Source: an uncultured Clostridia bacterium
GTDB lineage: Bacteria > Bacillota > Clostridia > TANB77 > CAG-508
Direction of reading: 5' to 3'
NCBI GenBank assembly: GCA_934122125.1
Contig: CAKOVW010000010.1
Location: 1 to 33,701, forward strand
DNA: 33,701 nucleotides
A model generated the notes under the pieces. It searched no databases. It was not told the DNA's origin and saw nothing but the letters and a program-made list of their open reading frames with translations. This document shows, piece after piece, positions 14,150-23,327 of the stretch. Position numbers and translations under genes: made by a program. The stretch's first letter is position 1. The number at the start of each line of letters is the position of its first letter.

Positions 14150-15310
14150 TTATTTATTTACTTCCAATTTTTTAGCGTCATCAATTTGTTTTAATCCTAA
14201 GTTTATAAAATAAATTATTACAAGCCAAGCTAAAATAGTCATTGCAATTTGAACTAGGTAATAAGGAGCGTTAATAGGCATATCCCATATACCATGTAAT
14301 ACAACAGGGATTAAACAAATTAATAAAAATCTTTTATCATTTAAATGTTTTTTGTCTAATTTATCAAATCCTTTAACATACATTAATGCTGCACCTTCTA
14401 TAGCTGCCCAAGCAACATGACCACCTGGTGCTAAGAAACCACGTAATTTAATAATTTCTAACATTGTTTGTAAACCACCATTTAGTCCATATCTTAAAAT
14501 ATATCCTGCTGTTTCAAAAGCTGCAAAACCTGCACCAACAGCAGCACCAACTAATAATCCGTTTAATATATAATTGCTCTTTTTGCTTTTAAATAAGAAA
14601 ATAGCAACTATAACAGCTTTAGCAGCTTCTTCAACTAAGCCGATCAATAAAGCACCTTCATAAGTTTGAACAGTAGCATTTGTTTCAAAATATGGCAATG
14701 TAAAATATAATATAGCTAATATTAGTGATAATGCTCCACCAAGCACAAAGTATTTTATTACCTTATAAAGAGGTATGTTTCTAAATAAGTTGATTTCAAA
14801 GAAAAACATAAGTACAGTTACTGGAACAGCAAAAGCTGCTAACATTATCATAAGTGGTAAGAAGTTAGTATTTCCATAATCTATAAATCCTATACGAGTA
14901 GGGATATATGCAATTATAAAAAATACAAATATTTTAAAATATACCCATGCACTTGCATTTTGGGGGTTAATATCTTTAACATCTGGAGTAGTTTTATCTG
15001 AACCACAAACAAAAACCTCATCTAAATCTTCTTCAGTATGTTTTTTGAAAGTATTTTTAAATAAATCTCTAAATCTTACATAGCTTTTAGATTGAGCACC
15101 TGTTATTTTATCTAAGTTTTCAGTTATTATATTTGAAGTATTTTTCTTGGCAACAGGGTAACCACATTCAGGACAATTAGTTTCATCTCCATTTAATTTA
15201 GCACCACATTCAGGGCAAGTTTGCAAATTAATTTTTACACCACAGTGTGGACAAACTTTAGCACTAGAAGATATGCTTTCTCCACATTCTTCACATTTTA
15301 TTAAAGCCAT
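14150..15310 (-). CDS. Zinc-ribbon PrsW-family intramembrane protease
   Basis: A 386-residue protein. The cytosolic N-terminus carries two zinc ribbons (Cys 6, 9, 20, 23 and Cys 32, 35, 46, 49). After a linker, about eight transmembrane helices (from residue 122) carry the PrsW/CPBP-like motifs: GLVEEAAKA (Glu227, Glu228), FETAGY (Glu266), GGHVAWAAIEGAA (His298) and HGIWD (His339, Asp343). PrsW cleaves anti-sigma factor RsiW in B. subtilis. No anti-sigma factor is seen here. AAGGGGGG precedes the ATG. The gene follows the other zinc-ribbon gene after 3 bases in an operon. Both start MALIKC, so they share a recently common N-terminal module. Confidence 0.88.
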   Translation of the reverse strand: MALIKCEECGESISSSAKVCPHCGVKINLQTCPECGAKLNGDETNCPECGYPVAKKNTSNIITENLDKITGAQSKSYVRFRDLFKNTFKKHTEEDLDEVFVCGSDKTTPDVKDINPQNASAWVYFKIFVFFIIAYIPTRIGFIDYGNTNFLPLMIMLAAFAVPVTVLMFFFEINLFRNIPLYKVIKYFVLGGALSLILAILYFTLPYFETNATVQTYEGALLIGLVEEAAKAVIVAIFLFKSKKSNYILNGLLVGAAVGAGFAAFETAGYILRYGLNGGLQTMLEIIKLRGFLAPGGHVAWAAIEGAALMYVKGFDKLDKKHLNDKRFLLICLIPVVLHGIWDMPINAPYYLVQIAMTILAWLVIIYFINLGLKQIDDAKKLEVNK

Positions 15311-15313
15311 ATT

Positions 15314-16069
15314 TTATGCCCCCCTTTCTGTTAAAGTTGATAGAATATGAGTAACTACATTATTAATTTCAGTTGAATTTGTATTTTCTTCTTTAGACGC
15401 TACCATATATACTTTGCCATTAACTAAAACAGCATATCTATTATCAACTATTAAATGACCACTTGAAGTATAATTATATGCAATACCGTAAACTGTTTTG
15501 TTTCCAATAGTACCAGAAAGTAAATCAATAGTAACTTTTAAATCGCTATACTGCTTTCTCATATAAGTTGTAAAATCATTTAAAAATTGTACTTCACTAG
15601 TATATTTGTCATATCTGCCGACAATTATATATGGGATTAAAGCACCTTGACTATCTATATTTCTACCAACGTAAATATACCCATCTTTGTCTGTAGTTAC
15701 TTTATAAGTGCCAGGAATTTCAAAAGATATGCCAAGATATGGGTCATTGTACACTGTATAACCATAATCTGTTGATGGGCTAGTAGTAGGCTGCTCAGTA
15801 CCACCAGTTCCGGTTCCTCCGGTACCAGTACCACCTGTACCTGTTCCTGTATTGCTATTATTTTGATTGAAGAATAAGAAACCAGCTACAATTATAGCTA
15901 ATATTATCAATATATATTTAATATTACCTTTATTCATAAAGGAATTGGCTACCTTATTATCAGTGGTGGTAGGAGTTTCCTTTTTCTTTAACTCATAACC
16001 ACATTTTGGACAAGCATCAGCTTTGTCGCTTATTTCATTATTACATTCGGGACATTTTATCAATGCCAT
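15314..16069 (-). CDS. Zinc-ribbon, single-pass membrane protein with extracellular PsbP/DcrB-like domain
   Basis: A 251-residue protein with an N-terminal zinc ribbon (Cys 6, 9, 20, 23), one transmembrane helix (about 50-67, YILIILAIIVAGFLFF), a Gly/Thr linker with TGTGG three times in tandem, and a C-terminal domain from about residue 101. That domain starts YTVYNDPYLGISFEIPGTY, a pattern typical of the PsbP/DcrB-like fold found in Gram-positive lipoproteins. Function unknown. It is the first gene of a two-gene operon with the PrsW-like protease and may be its substrate or partner; this is inference from context. Confidence 0.75.
   Translation of the reverse strand: MALIKCPECNNEISDKADACPKCGYELKKKETPTTTDNKVANSFMNKGNIKYILIILAIIVAGFLFFNQNNSNTGTGTGGTGTGGTGTGGTEQPTTSPSTDYGYTVYNDPYLGISFEIPGTYKVTTDKDGYIYVGRNIDSQGALIPYIIVGRYDKYTSEVQFLNDFTTYMRKQYSDLKVTIDLLSGTIGNKTVYGIAYNYTSSGHLIVDNRYAVLVNGKVYMVASKEENTNSTEINNVVTHILSTLTERGA
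15800..15844 (-). repeat. Three tandem 15-base units encoding TGTGG
   Basis: A coding repeat in the flexible linker of the zinc-ribbon membrane protein. The units have diverged at third positions. Copy number may vary between strains. Confidence 0.75.
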
Positions 16070-16114
16070 AACATCACCCTTTCTTTTAATATTATGATAA
16101 TTTTGTGAAAAATA

Positions 16115-16143
16115 TATACAATTATCACTAATTTAAGTATAAT
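16115..16143 (+). promoter_or_regulatory. Likely promoter of the two-component operon
   Basis: TATACA at 16115-16120, 17-bp spacer, TATAAT at 16138-16143. The -35 box is weak, so the call is moderate. Confidence 0.4.
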
Positions 16144-16219
16144 ATAACTAATTCACAACTTGAAGTAAGTTTACCAAACAGTCAATGACAATTTGGCAAA
16201 TAAAAGGAGAAAGTAATCT

Positions 16220-16906
16220 ATGCGTATTTTAATAATTGAAGATGAATTTAATTTAGCAGATGCAATTGCTGCAAAATTGAAAAAGGAAAATTATCAAGTA
16301 GATATTTGCACAGATGGAGAAGAAGGGGTATATAATGCTACTTCTAATATCTATGACTTAATAATATTAGATGTTATGCTACCAGGAATGAATGGATTTG
16401 AAATTTTAAATAATATTAGAAAAGAGAAAATAAAAACAAAAGTAATTATGCTTACAGCTAAATCAACTTTAGAGGATAAACTAACTGGGCTAGAACATGG
16501 AGCTAATGATTATGTAACGAAACCTTTCCATATAGAAGAACTAATTGCTAGAGTGAATATTCAATTAAAAGACCCTGCTGAAATTAAAAACAAAAATATA
16601 ATATCTTATGGAGATATAGAACTAAATATAGCAACTTCAAGGTTAACCTGCAAAAATACAGGAGAAACAGTAGAACTTGTATGCAAAGAATTTCAGCTTT
16701 TAGAGTACTTTATGAGAAACCCAAATCAAATATTATCTAAAGACCAAATTTATGATAAAGTTTGGGGAATGGAAAATGAAATAGAGTCTAATAACTTAGA
16801 AGCATATTTGTCTTTTATAAGAAGAAAACTAAAGGCGATAGGAACAAATGTAAATGTAAAATCTGTAAGAGGCCTAGGCTACAGATTGGAGGGTGAAAAT
16901 GAATAA
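16220..16906 (+). CDS. OmpR-family response regulator
   Basis: A 228-residue response regulator. The receiver domain (1-115) has the acidic pocket Glu7-Asp8, the phosphoacceptor Asp51 in IILDVMLPG, the conserved Thr in MLTAKS and Lys in VTKPFH. The C-terminal winged helix (about 130-226) ends in the usual SVRGLGYRLE. AGGAG precedes the ATG. The 3' end overlaps the kinase gene by 8 bases. The best candidate target is the beta-helix protein gene downstream, whose promoter has three direct repeats in 11-bp phase. Confidence 0.95.
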   Translation: MRILIIEDEFNLADAIAAKLKKENYQVDICTDGEEGVYNATSNIYDLIILDVMLPGMNGFEILNNIRKEKIKTKVIMLTAKSTLEDKLTGLEHGANDYVTKPFHIEELIARVNIQLKDPAEIKNKNIISYGDIELNIATSRLTCKNTGETVELVCKEFQLLEYFMRNPNQILSKDQIYDKVWGMENEIESNNLEAYLSFIRRKLKAIGTNVNVKSVRGLGYRLEGENE

Positions 16907-18134
16907 ATTAAAAAATAAGGTGTTTTATACAACTATAGCCATTCTTACAATAAGTGTGCTAAGTATTATAGTCATATTTAATGTACAAAATTATATTGAA
17001 CAAGGAAATTCTATTAAAAATAGTTTAAATGTGGCTACTAATAATGATAGAGAAAGAGGCAATAAACCACCTGAAAAGCCACTAGATAATAAAGAACCTA
17101 TGTACAATCCAGCAAATGAGGACATCAAGTTTATGGATTCAACAATATATACGGTTTTACTTGATGAAAATGATAATATAAAAGATGTAGTAAATCATTC
17201 TAACAATGATTTAGAAAATGCTGAAATAACTAAACTTGCTCAAAGCATATTAAATACTAATAAAGAAGAAAGGCATGTTGGTTGCTTATATATTGAAGAA
17301 TATTCGTATGTATACTTAAAAGGAAATTCATTAACAATATTAGATAATAGTAATATAAAAAGTGGATTACTAAAATCACTCGAAATTTCATGTCTATTTT
17401 TTGCAATTATAGAATTAATAATTATATTCATATCAAAAATAATTACAAAATGGATTACAGAACCGGTTAGAATTAGTTTTGAAAATCAAAAAAGATTTAT
17501 TGCAGATGCTTCACATGAACTAAAAACACCATTATCTGTAATTATTGCAAGTACAGAGGCTTTTGAAGATAATCCAAAAGAAATGAAATGGATTACAAAT
17601 ATAAAAAATGAATCAAGTAGGATGAGTTTGCTTATTACAAATTTATTAGAACTTGCAGCAAGTGAAAGCAAAGAAGTATTTAAATTTGAAGAAGACAATT
17701 TATCTAAAGTAGTTGAATTATCTGTTTTAACATTTGAGGGACGAGCATTTGAAAGTAATGTTAAACTAGAATATGACATACCTGAAAATGTAAAAATGAA
17801 AATGGATGAAAATAGCATAAAACAGCTTATAGAAATTCTTTTGGATAATGCTATAAAACATGCACAAAAGGGTAGTATAATAAATGTAAACTTACTTGAA
17901 GAAAACAATAATATAACAATACTTGTAAAAAATAAAGGTGAAGAAATAACAAAAGGTGAAGAAGAAAAGATTTTTGAGAGGTTTTATAGAATAGATAAAT
18001 CAAGAAATAGAAATGATAATAGATATGGCTTAGGTCTTGCAATTGCTAAGAATATTGTTACAAATCATAATGGAAAAATAAGTGCATTTTCAAAAGATGG
18101 AATAACAACTTTCAAAATTTTATTTAAAAGGTAA
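16899..18134 (+). CDS. Sensor histidine kinase
   Basis: A 411-residue membrane kinase. Transmembrane helix 1 spans about residues 8-28. The extracytoplasmic sensor region of about 130 residues starts with a Pro/Lys/Asn-rich stretch, and helix 2 is at about 159-181. HisKA carries FIADASHELKTPLSV (His206), and the HATPase has LDNAIKHA, the RFYRID box and GLGLAIAKNIV. No clear HAMP domain is seen. The start is the ATG at 16899, with GGAGGG at 16888-16893; a GTG two codons upstream overlaps that Shine-Dalgarno. The signal sensed is unknown. The gene is cotranscribed with the response regulator. Confidence 0.94.
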   Translation: MNKLKNKVFYTTIAILTISVLSIIVIFNVQNYIEQGNSIKNSLNVATNNDRERGNKPPEKPLDNKEPMYNPANEDIKFMDSTIYTVLLDENDNIKDVVNHSNNDLENAEITKLAQSILNTNKEERHVGCLYIEEYSYVYLKGNSLTILDNSNIKSGLLKSLEISCLFFAIIELIIIFISKIITKWITEPVRISFENQKRFIADASHELKTPLSVIIASTEAFEDNPKEMKWITNIKNESSRMSLLITNLLELAASESKEVFKFEEDNLSKVVELSVLTFEGRAFESNVKLEYDIPENVKMKMDENSIKQLIEILLDNAIKHAQKGSIINVNLLEENNNITILVKNKGEEITKGEEEKIFERFYRIDKSRNRNDNRYGLGLAIAKNIVTNHNGKISAFSKDGITTFKILFKR

Positions 18135-18138
18135 AATA

Positions 18139-18171
18139 TTTAATCTTCATTTAATAAAAGTTTAATATTAT
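18139..18171 (+). promoter_or_regulatory. Response-regulator box: three TTTAAT repeats in 11-bp phase, plus -10
   Basis: TTTAAT occurs at 18139, 18150 and 18161, exactly 11 bp apart, just after the kinase gene. TATTAT at 18166-18171 fits as a -10 element, and no good -35 hexamer is present. Direct repeats in 11-bp phase over a missing -35 are the classic arrangement for OmpR/PhoP-family activators. Binding by the adjacent regulator is inferred. Confidence 0.65.
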
Positions 18172-18227
18172 AACACCATCGAAGGAAGGAACAATTTTAA
18201 ATTTAATTTATTAAAGGAGTGAGAAAT

Positions 18228-19934
18228 TTGAAAAGAAGCATAAAAAATGCAATATCGATTATTTTAATTATTTTATTATGTGGTGCTATGTTTTTTACAG
18301 TAAGCTATGCTAAAAGCAATAGCACACAAAACAATAAAGGTGGAATGAGTCAAAATGGTGGTACACCACCAGCTAGACCTGATGAGGATAATAGCAATTC
18401 AGAAAGTAGTCAAAGTGAAAAAGGACAAAGACCAACAAATAAACCAGATGGGCAAATGCCTGAAATGAGAAAAACTACTTCAATATCTGTTATATACTAT
18501 GTAGTATTTGGAGTAGAAAGTTTAGCTTTAACAAGTCTAGGTATGTACTTAATTATGTCTAACTTTAATAAGAAAACATTTAAAGAAACATTTGCCAATA
18601 AATATAGAATAATAATTACAATTTTATCAATTATTATTTTAACAGCAGGTCTAACATGGCTAGATATATACTTAGCTAGCCAAGCAACAAGCAATAAAGA
18701 AAATATGCAAGGACCTGGTGGAGGAATGAACCAAAGCAATTCTTCAATAGAATATTCTTCACAAAAAGAAATAACTACATCAGAAACAATCACAAGTGGA
18801 ACATATACTTCATCAACTAAAGATGAAAATGCAATGCTTGTAAATGGAACAGAAGCAAACATATCTGGAATTACAGTAACTAAAACAGGTGATTCTGATG
18901 GAGGAGATAGTACTAGTTTCTATGGAACAAACTCAGCAATACTTGCTAAAAGTGGTGCAAATTTAACACTAAAAAATATAACAGTAACAACTGATGCGAC
19001 AGGAGCAAATGGAGTATTCTGCTATGGTGGCTCAGCTACTACAAATAATTCATCAAGTGATGGAACAACAATAACAATAAGTGATTCAAAAATTACTACT
19101 ACCAAAGATAATTCAGGAGGAATTATGACAACAGGTGGTGGAACTATGAAAGCATCAAATTTGGAAATAAATACAGCAGGAACTTCAAGTGCTGCAATTA
19201 GAACTGATCGTGGAGGTGGTACAGTAACTGTTGATGGTGGAACATATACTACGACAGGTCAAGGCTCACCAGCAATTTATTCAACAGCTGATATAACGGT
19301 TAGCAATGCAACATTAATTGCAAAAGCATCAGAGGGAATAGTAATTGAAGGCAAAAACTCAGTTACAATAGATAATGTTAATTTAACAGATACAAACAAC
19401 AAATTAAATGGACAATCAACAACATATAAAAACATATTTTTATACCAATCAATGAGTGGTGATGCAGCAGATGGTACAGCAGAATTTACAGCTAAAAATA
19501 GCAAAATTACAACAAACAAAGGCGATTCATTTTATGTTACAAATACAACAGCTACAATAAACTTAACAAATAATACAATAGTTAACAATGATACAACAGG
19601 AAATTTCCTAAGAGCTAAAACAGACTCTTGGGGAAAGAGTGGCTCAAATGGTGGAAATGTAACACTTAATATGACAAACCAAAAGGCAACAGGAAATATA
19701 GTTATAGGCTCTGTTTCAACACTTGTAATGAATATGAAGTCAAATTCTTATTACGAAGGAGCTATAAATACCGATAATAGTGCAAAATCTATTAAATTAA
19801 CACTAGATAGCACTTCAGCTATAAAACTAACAGCAGATACGTATATAACAAGCCTAGAAAATGCTGATACAACTAACAGTAATATAGATTTTAATGGATA
19901 TAAATTATATGTAAATGGAACAGCTATAAATTAG
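18228..19934 (+). CDS. Membrane-anchored right-handed beta-helix surface protein (Cthe_2159-like carbohydrate-binding domain)
   Basis: A 568-residue protein. It has an N-terminal signal/anchor helix (about 6-27), a Pro/Asn/Ser-rich stretch, two further transmembrane helices (about 85-108 and 128-150), then about 410 residues of Thr/Asn/Ser-rich beta-helix. The beta-helix contains GDSTSFYGTNSAILAKSGAN and GANGVFCYGG, typical of the Cthe_2159-like family of polysaccharide-binding surface proteins. The start is taken as TTG at 18228, 8 bases after AGGAG; a GTG at 18219 lies inside the Shine-Dalgarno. Its promoter carries the 11-bp-phased repeats, and the two-component genes lie just upstream, so it is probably their regulated output. 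The exact ligand is unknown. Confidence 0.82.
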   Translation: MKRSIKNAISIILIILLCGAMFFTVSYAKSNSTQNNKGGMSQNGGTPPARPDEDNSNSESSQSEKGQRPTNKPDGQMPEMRKTTSISVIYYVVFGVESLALTSLGMYLIMSNFNKKTFKETFANKYRIIITILSIIILTAGLTWLDIYLASQATSNKENMQGPGGGMNQSNSSIEYSSQKEITTSETITSGTYTSSTKDENAMLVNGTEANISGITVTKTGDSDGGDSTSFYGTNSAILAKSGANLTLKNITVTTDATGANGVFCYGGSATTNNSSSDGTTITISDSKITTTKDNSGGIMTTGGGTMKASNLEINTAGTSSAAIRTDRGGGTVTVDGGTYTTTGQGSPAIYSTADITVSNATLIAKASEGIVIEGKNSVTIDNVNLTDTNNKLNGQSTTYKNIFLYQSMSGDAADGTAEFTAKNSKITTNKGDSFYVTNTTATINLTNNTIVNNDTTGNFLRAKTDSWGKSGSNGGNVTLNMTNQKATGNIVIGSVSTLVMNMKSNSYYEGAINTDNSAKSIKLTLDSTSAIKLTADTYITSLENADTTNSNIDFNGYKLYVNGTAIN

Positions 19935-19936
19935 AG

Positions 19937-19966
19937 AAAATGCACTTCAAAAAAAGTGCATTTTTT
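19937..19966. terminator. Terminator between converging genes
   Basis: An 11-bp stem AAAATGCACTT/AAGTGCATTTT (19937-19947, 19954-19964) with loop CAAAAA and a T-run through 19966. It serves the beta-helix gene and overlaps the 3' end of the converging deacylase gene. Confidence 0.88.
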
Positions 19967-20435
19967 ACTCTTTTAATTTACAAACATCAACCCATTTAAC
20001 ATACTCTGTGATATTTTCTAATTCTGGAATTGTAAGTTCAATAGCATTATTAGGTTCACCACAAGCTGGAAAAACGGTCGTAAATCTTTTTAAAGACTCA
20101 TCTAAATAGATGGAAACACCGTCATTAACTCCAAAAGGGCAAACTCCACCAACTGGATGTCCAATTTTTTCTTCTACTTCATCAAAAGAAAGCATATGAG
20201 CTTTTTCACCGAATTCATGACGATACTTTGCATTATCTATTTTTACATCTCCAGCAGTTATAACTAATATAGAATTTTCTCCAACTCTAAAAGATAAGGA
20301 TTTTGCAATTCTAGCCTCCTCACAACCAAGAGCTTGAGCAGCCAAAGCTACAGTGGCACTGGAAGAATTGAAAGTTATTATTCTATCTTCCATATTATAT
20401 TTTTTTAAATATTCTTTTACTCTTTCTAATGACAT
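19965..20435 (-). CDS. YbaK/EbsC-family aminoacyl-tRNA deacylase
   Basis: A 156-residue protein of the YbaK/ProRS-editing superfamily. Its markers are a TVALAAQALGCEEARIAKSL block (about 28-47) with the conserved lysine, ILVITAGDVKIDNAKYR, and the HPVGGVCPFGV motif (about 93-103). After these come YLDESLKRF and AIELTIPELENI. Members hydrolyse mischarged aminoacyl-tRNAs. The HPVGGVCPFG form is common in Clostridia, but its tRNA specificity is not settled. GGAGG precedes the ATG. It is a single gene with converging and divergent neighbours. Confidence 0.85.
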   Translation of the reverse strand: MSLERVKEYLKKYNMEDRIITFNSSSATVALAAQALGCEEARIAKSLSFRVGENSILVITAGDVKIDNAKYRHEFGEKAHMLSFDEVEEKIGHPVGGVCPFGVNDGVSIYLDESLKRFTTVFPACGEPNNAIELTIPELENITEYVKWVDVCKLKE

Positions 20436-20487
20436 AAATATTCCTCCAATAAGTTTTTTATAAAATTATATCATAAAAAATAAACTA

Positions 20488-20516
20488 TTGCTATTTTTTG
20501 AAAAATAAAATATAAT
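20488..20516 (+). promoter_or_regulatory. Promoter of the P-type ATPase-lspA operon
   Basis: TTGCTA at 20488-20493, 17-bp spacer, TATAAT at 20511-20516. Confidence 0.6.
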
Positions 20517-20571
20517 TTACAATGAATTAAATAGAGGTTAAGTGGTAAAATACTGCAAAGGAGAAAAAACA

Positions 20572-23325
20572 ATGGAAAAACAGTGGGTTAATAAAAGCGT
20601 TGAAGAAGTTAAACAAGAGTTAAAAGTAGGCAGTCATGGACTATCTGATGAGCAAGTAAAAGAAAAAAGAGAAATTTATGGACTAAATGAATTGCAGGCT
20701 AAAAAGAAAAAGAGTTTAATTGTTAAATTTTTAGAACAATTTAAAGACTTTATGATTATTATTTTAATAATTGCGGCTATAATTTCTGGAGCAGTAGGAT
20801 ATTACCAAGGAGAAGGAATAACTGATTCAATTATTATTTTAATAGTTGTAATTGTAAATGCAATTATTGGAGTAGCACAAGAAAGTAAAGCAGAAAAGTC
20901 ATTAGAGGCTTTGCAAAAATTAAGTTCTCATGTTACTAAAGTAATTCGTAATGGAAAAGTTGCTGTAATACCATCAAAAGAATTAGTACCAGGAGATATT
21001 GTAATTTTAGACACTGGAGATTATGTACCAGCAGATTTAAGAATTATAGAAGCAGCCAATCTAAAAGCACAAGAAGCGTCTTTAACTGGTGAGTCTGTTC
21101 CAGTTGATAAAAATACTGATGTAATAAATGATGAAAAAGTAGGTTTAGGTGATAGAACTAATATGCTATTTTCATCAAGTTTAATTACTTATGGTAGAGG
21201 CAGAGGCATTGTTGTTGAAACAGGTATGAACACTGAAGTTGGCAAAATAGCTGGAATGATAAATGAGGTTGAAGAAACAGAAACTCCTCTACAACAAAAG
21301 TTAAATAAATTAGGTAAAACACTTGGAATTGCAGCAATAGTAATTTGTGTAATTATTTTTATAATTGGTTTATTATATGGTAAAGAACCAATAGAAATGT
21401 TTATGACTGCAGTAAGTTTAGCAGTTGCAGCTATACCAGAAGGATTGGCAGCTGTATCTACAATTGTATTAGCAATTGGTGTGCAAAGAATGGTAAAAAA
21501 ACATGCAATTGTTAAAAAACTTCCAGCAGTAGAAACACTAGGAAGTACAACAGTTATATGCTCAGATAAAACCGGAACATTAACACAAAACAAAATGACT
21601 GTTAAAAAAGTATTTTATAACAATAAATTAGTAGACTTAGATGATATAGACACAGATAATTTAGATGATGAACTAGAAAAGCTAACATATATAAGCATGT
21701 TTTGCAATGATACAAAAGTATCAGACGGAAAACTTACAGGAGATCCAACAGAAACTGCATTAATTGATATGGGATTTAATTTGGATTTTCAACCACCTAT
21801 TTTAGAAAAATATCAAAGAGTAAAAGAACTACCATTTGATTCTGACAGAAAACTTATGACAACAGTACATTTATTTCCAAATAAATATATGGTATACACC
21901 AAAGGTGGAGTGGACGAACTATTAAGTAAATGTAACAGTTATGTTATAAATGGAAATGTAAATACTGACATTGATGAATATAAAAAAGAGATTGCAAAGC
22001 AAAATGAAGAGATGGCTAAAAATGCACTTAGAGTACTAGCAATGGCATATAAAGAATTAGACCATGAACCAACAGATGAAGAAATGAAAAACATAGAAAA
22101 CAATTTGACTTATGTTGGTATGGTTGGAATGATAGATCCACCAAGAGAAGAAGTAAAAGCTGCAGTAGAAAAATGTAAAACAGCAGGAATAAAAACTGTA
22201 ATGATTACAGGCGATCATAAAATTACAGCAATTGCAATTGCTAAGGCACTAGGCATTTTAGAAAATGAAGATGAAGCAATTACAGGTTCTGAACTTGAAG
22301 AAATGTCAGATGAAGATTTGATAAAAAATGTTAGAAAATATAGTGTATATGCAAGAGTTTCACCTGAACACAAGGTAAGAATAGTAAAGGCTTGGCAAGC
22401 AAATGGAGAGATTGTTGCAATGACTGGTGATGGTGTAAATGATGCTCCTGCACTAAAAACAGCAGATATAGGGTGTGCAATGGGAATAGTTGGTACTGAT
22501 GTATCAAAAGAAGCGGCAGATGTTATTTTAACAGATGATAATTTTGCTACAATAGTATCTTCAGTAGAAGAAGGAAGACGTATATATGACAACATACTAA
22601 AAGCAATTCAATTTTTACTATCAAGCAATGTTGGAGAAATAATTATATTATTTGTAGCAATTTTAATGACTCCACTTCTAAGCAAATGGTTTAACATAGA
22701 CGTAAACTTAATTACACCATTATTACCAATTCATATATTATGGATAAATTTAGTAACAGACTCACTACCAGCATTAGCACTAGCAGTTGACCCAGCTGAA
22801 AAAGATATTATGAATAGAAAACCACTAAAACCAAAACAGGGTGTATTTACAAAAGGAATGACATTTAGAGTAATATATCAAGGAATTATGATTGGTGTAA
22901 TTACACTTGTTGCGTTTATAATTGGTTTAGCAACACCAGAAAATGAGTTGCCAATTGTGCAGGTAACAGAGGCAAATGGAACTGTCAAAACTTTATCTGC
23001 AGAAGAAGTTAAAGTAGAAATAGGGCAAGCAATGGCATTTACTGTTTTAGCACTTTCAGAATTGGTACATGTATTTAATATTAGAAACAATAAAAAATCA
23101 ATATTCAAAACAGGAATATTTAACAATAGTAAATTAATACTTGCAACAGTAGTATCAGCAGGATTAATGCTTGTAGTATTATTTGTACCAGCATTAAGAA
23201 ATATATTTAGTATACCAGTATTACCAGCTATGAATATTTTGGAAACAGTTATATTAGTATTTATGCCAATTGTTGTTGTGGAAATATTTAAATTATTTAA
23301 AATAAATACTACTAAGGAGGAGTAA
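20572..23325 (+). CDS. Cation-translocating P-type ATPase, calcium type
   Basis: A 917-residue P2-type ATPase resembling bacterial SERCA/PMCA-like calcium pumps. It has an N-terminal cation-ATPase domain, the actuator loop TGES, and a helix 4 ending AAIPEGLAAVSTIVLAIGVQ with the ion-site PEGL. The phosphorylation motif is DKTGT (Asp332), the nucleotide domain has KGGVDELL, and the hinge is TGDGVNDAPALK. Helix 6 carries NLVTDSLPALALAVDP with the ion-binding Asn and Asp. The start is the ATG at 20572, 8 bases after AAAGGAG; a GTG further up is in frame but has no ribosome site. The lspA start is 3 bases after its stop, so the two form an operon. Confidence 0.94.
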   Translation: MEKQWVNKSVEEVKQELKVGSHGLSDEQVKEKREIYGLNELQAKKKKSLIVKFLEQFKDFMIIILIIAAIISGAVGYYQGEGITDSIIILIVVIVNAIIGVAQESKAEKSLEALQKLSSHVTKVIRNGKVAVIPSKELVPGDIVILDTGDYVPADLRIIEAANLKAQEASLTGESVPVDKNTDVINDEKVGLGDRTNMLFSSSLITYGRGRGIVVETGMNTEVGKIAGMINEVEETETPLQQKLNKLGKTLGIAAIVICVIIFIIGLLYGKEPIEMFMTAVSLAVAAIPEGLAAVSTIVLAIGVQRMVKKHAIVKKLPAVETLGSTTVICSDKTGTLTQNKMTVKKVFYNNKLVDLDDIDTDNLDDELEKLTYISMFCNDTKVSDGKLTGDPTETALIDMGFNLDFQPPILEKYQRVKELPFDSDRKLMTTVHLFPNKYMVYTKGGVDELLSKCNSYVINGNVNTDIDEYKKEIAKQNEEMAKNALRVLAMAYKELDHEPTDEEMKNIENNLTYVGMVGMIDPPREEVKAAVEKCKTAGIKTVMITGDHKITAIAIAKALGILENEDEAITGSELEEMSDEDLIKNVRKYSVYARVSPEHKVRIVKAWQANGEIVAMTGDGVNDAPALKTADIGCAMGIVGTDVSKEAADVILTDDNFATIVSSVEEGRRIYDNILKAIQFLLSSNVGEIIILFVAILMTPLLSKWFNIDVNLITPLLPIHILWINLVTDSLPALALAVDPAEKDIMNRKPLKPKQGVFTKGMTFRVIYQGIMIGVITLVAFIIGLATPENELPIVQVTEANGTVKTLSAEEVKVEIGQAMAFTVLALSELVHVFNIRNNKKSIFKTGIFNNSKLILATVVSAGLMLVVLFVPALRNIFSIPVLPAMNILETVILVFMPIVVVEIFKLFKINTTKEE

Positions 23326-23327
23326 AA

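Noticed and set aside
15800..15844. Tandem 15-base units as a CRISPR or satellite array
   Set aside because: They are in frame within a coding sequence and encode a flexible Gly/Thr linker; there are no spacers.
19937..20516. Riboswitch or T-box in the spaces around the YbaK-type gene and the ATPase
   Set aside because: Only a terminator and a plain promoter can be seen; there is no conserved leader structure or T-box sequence.
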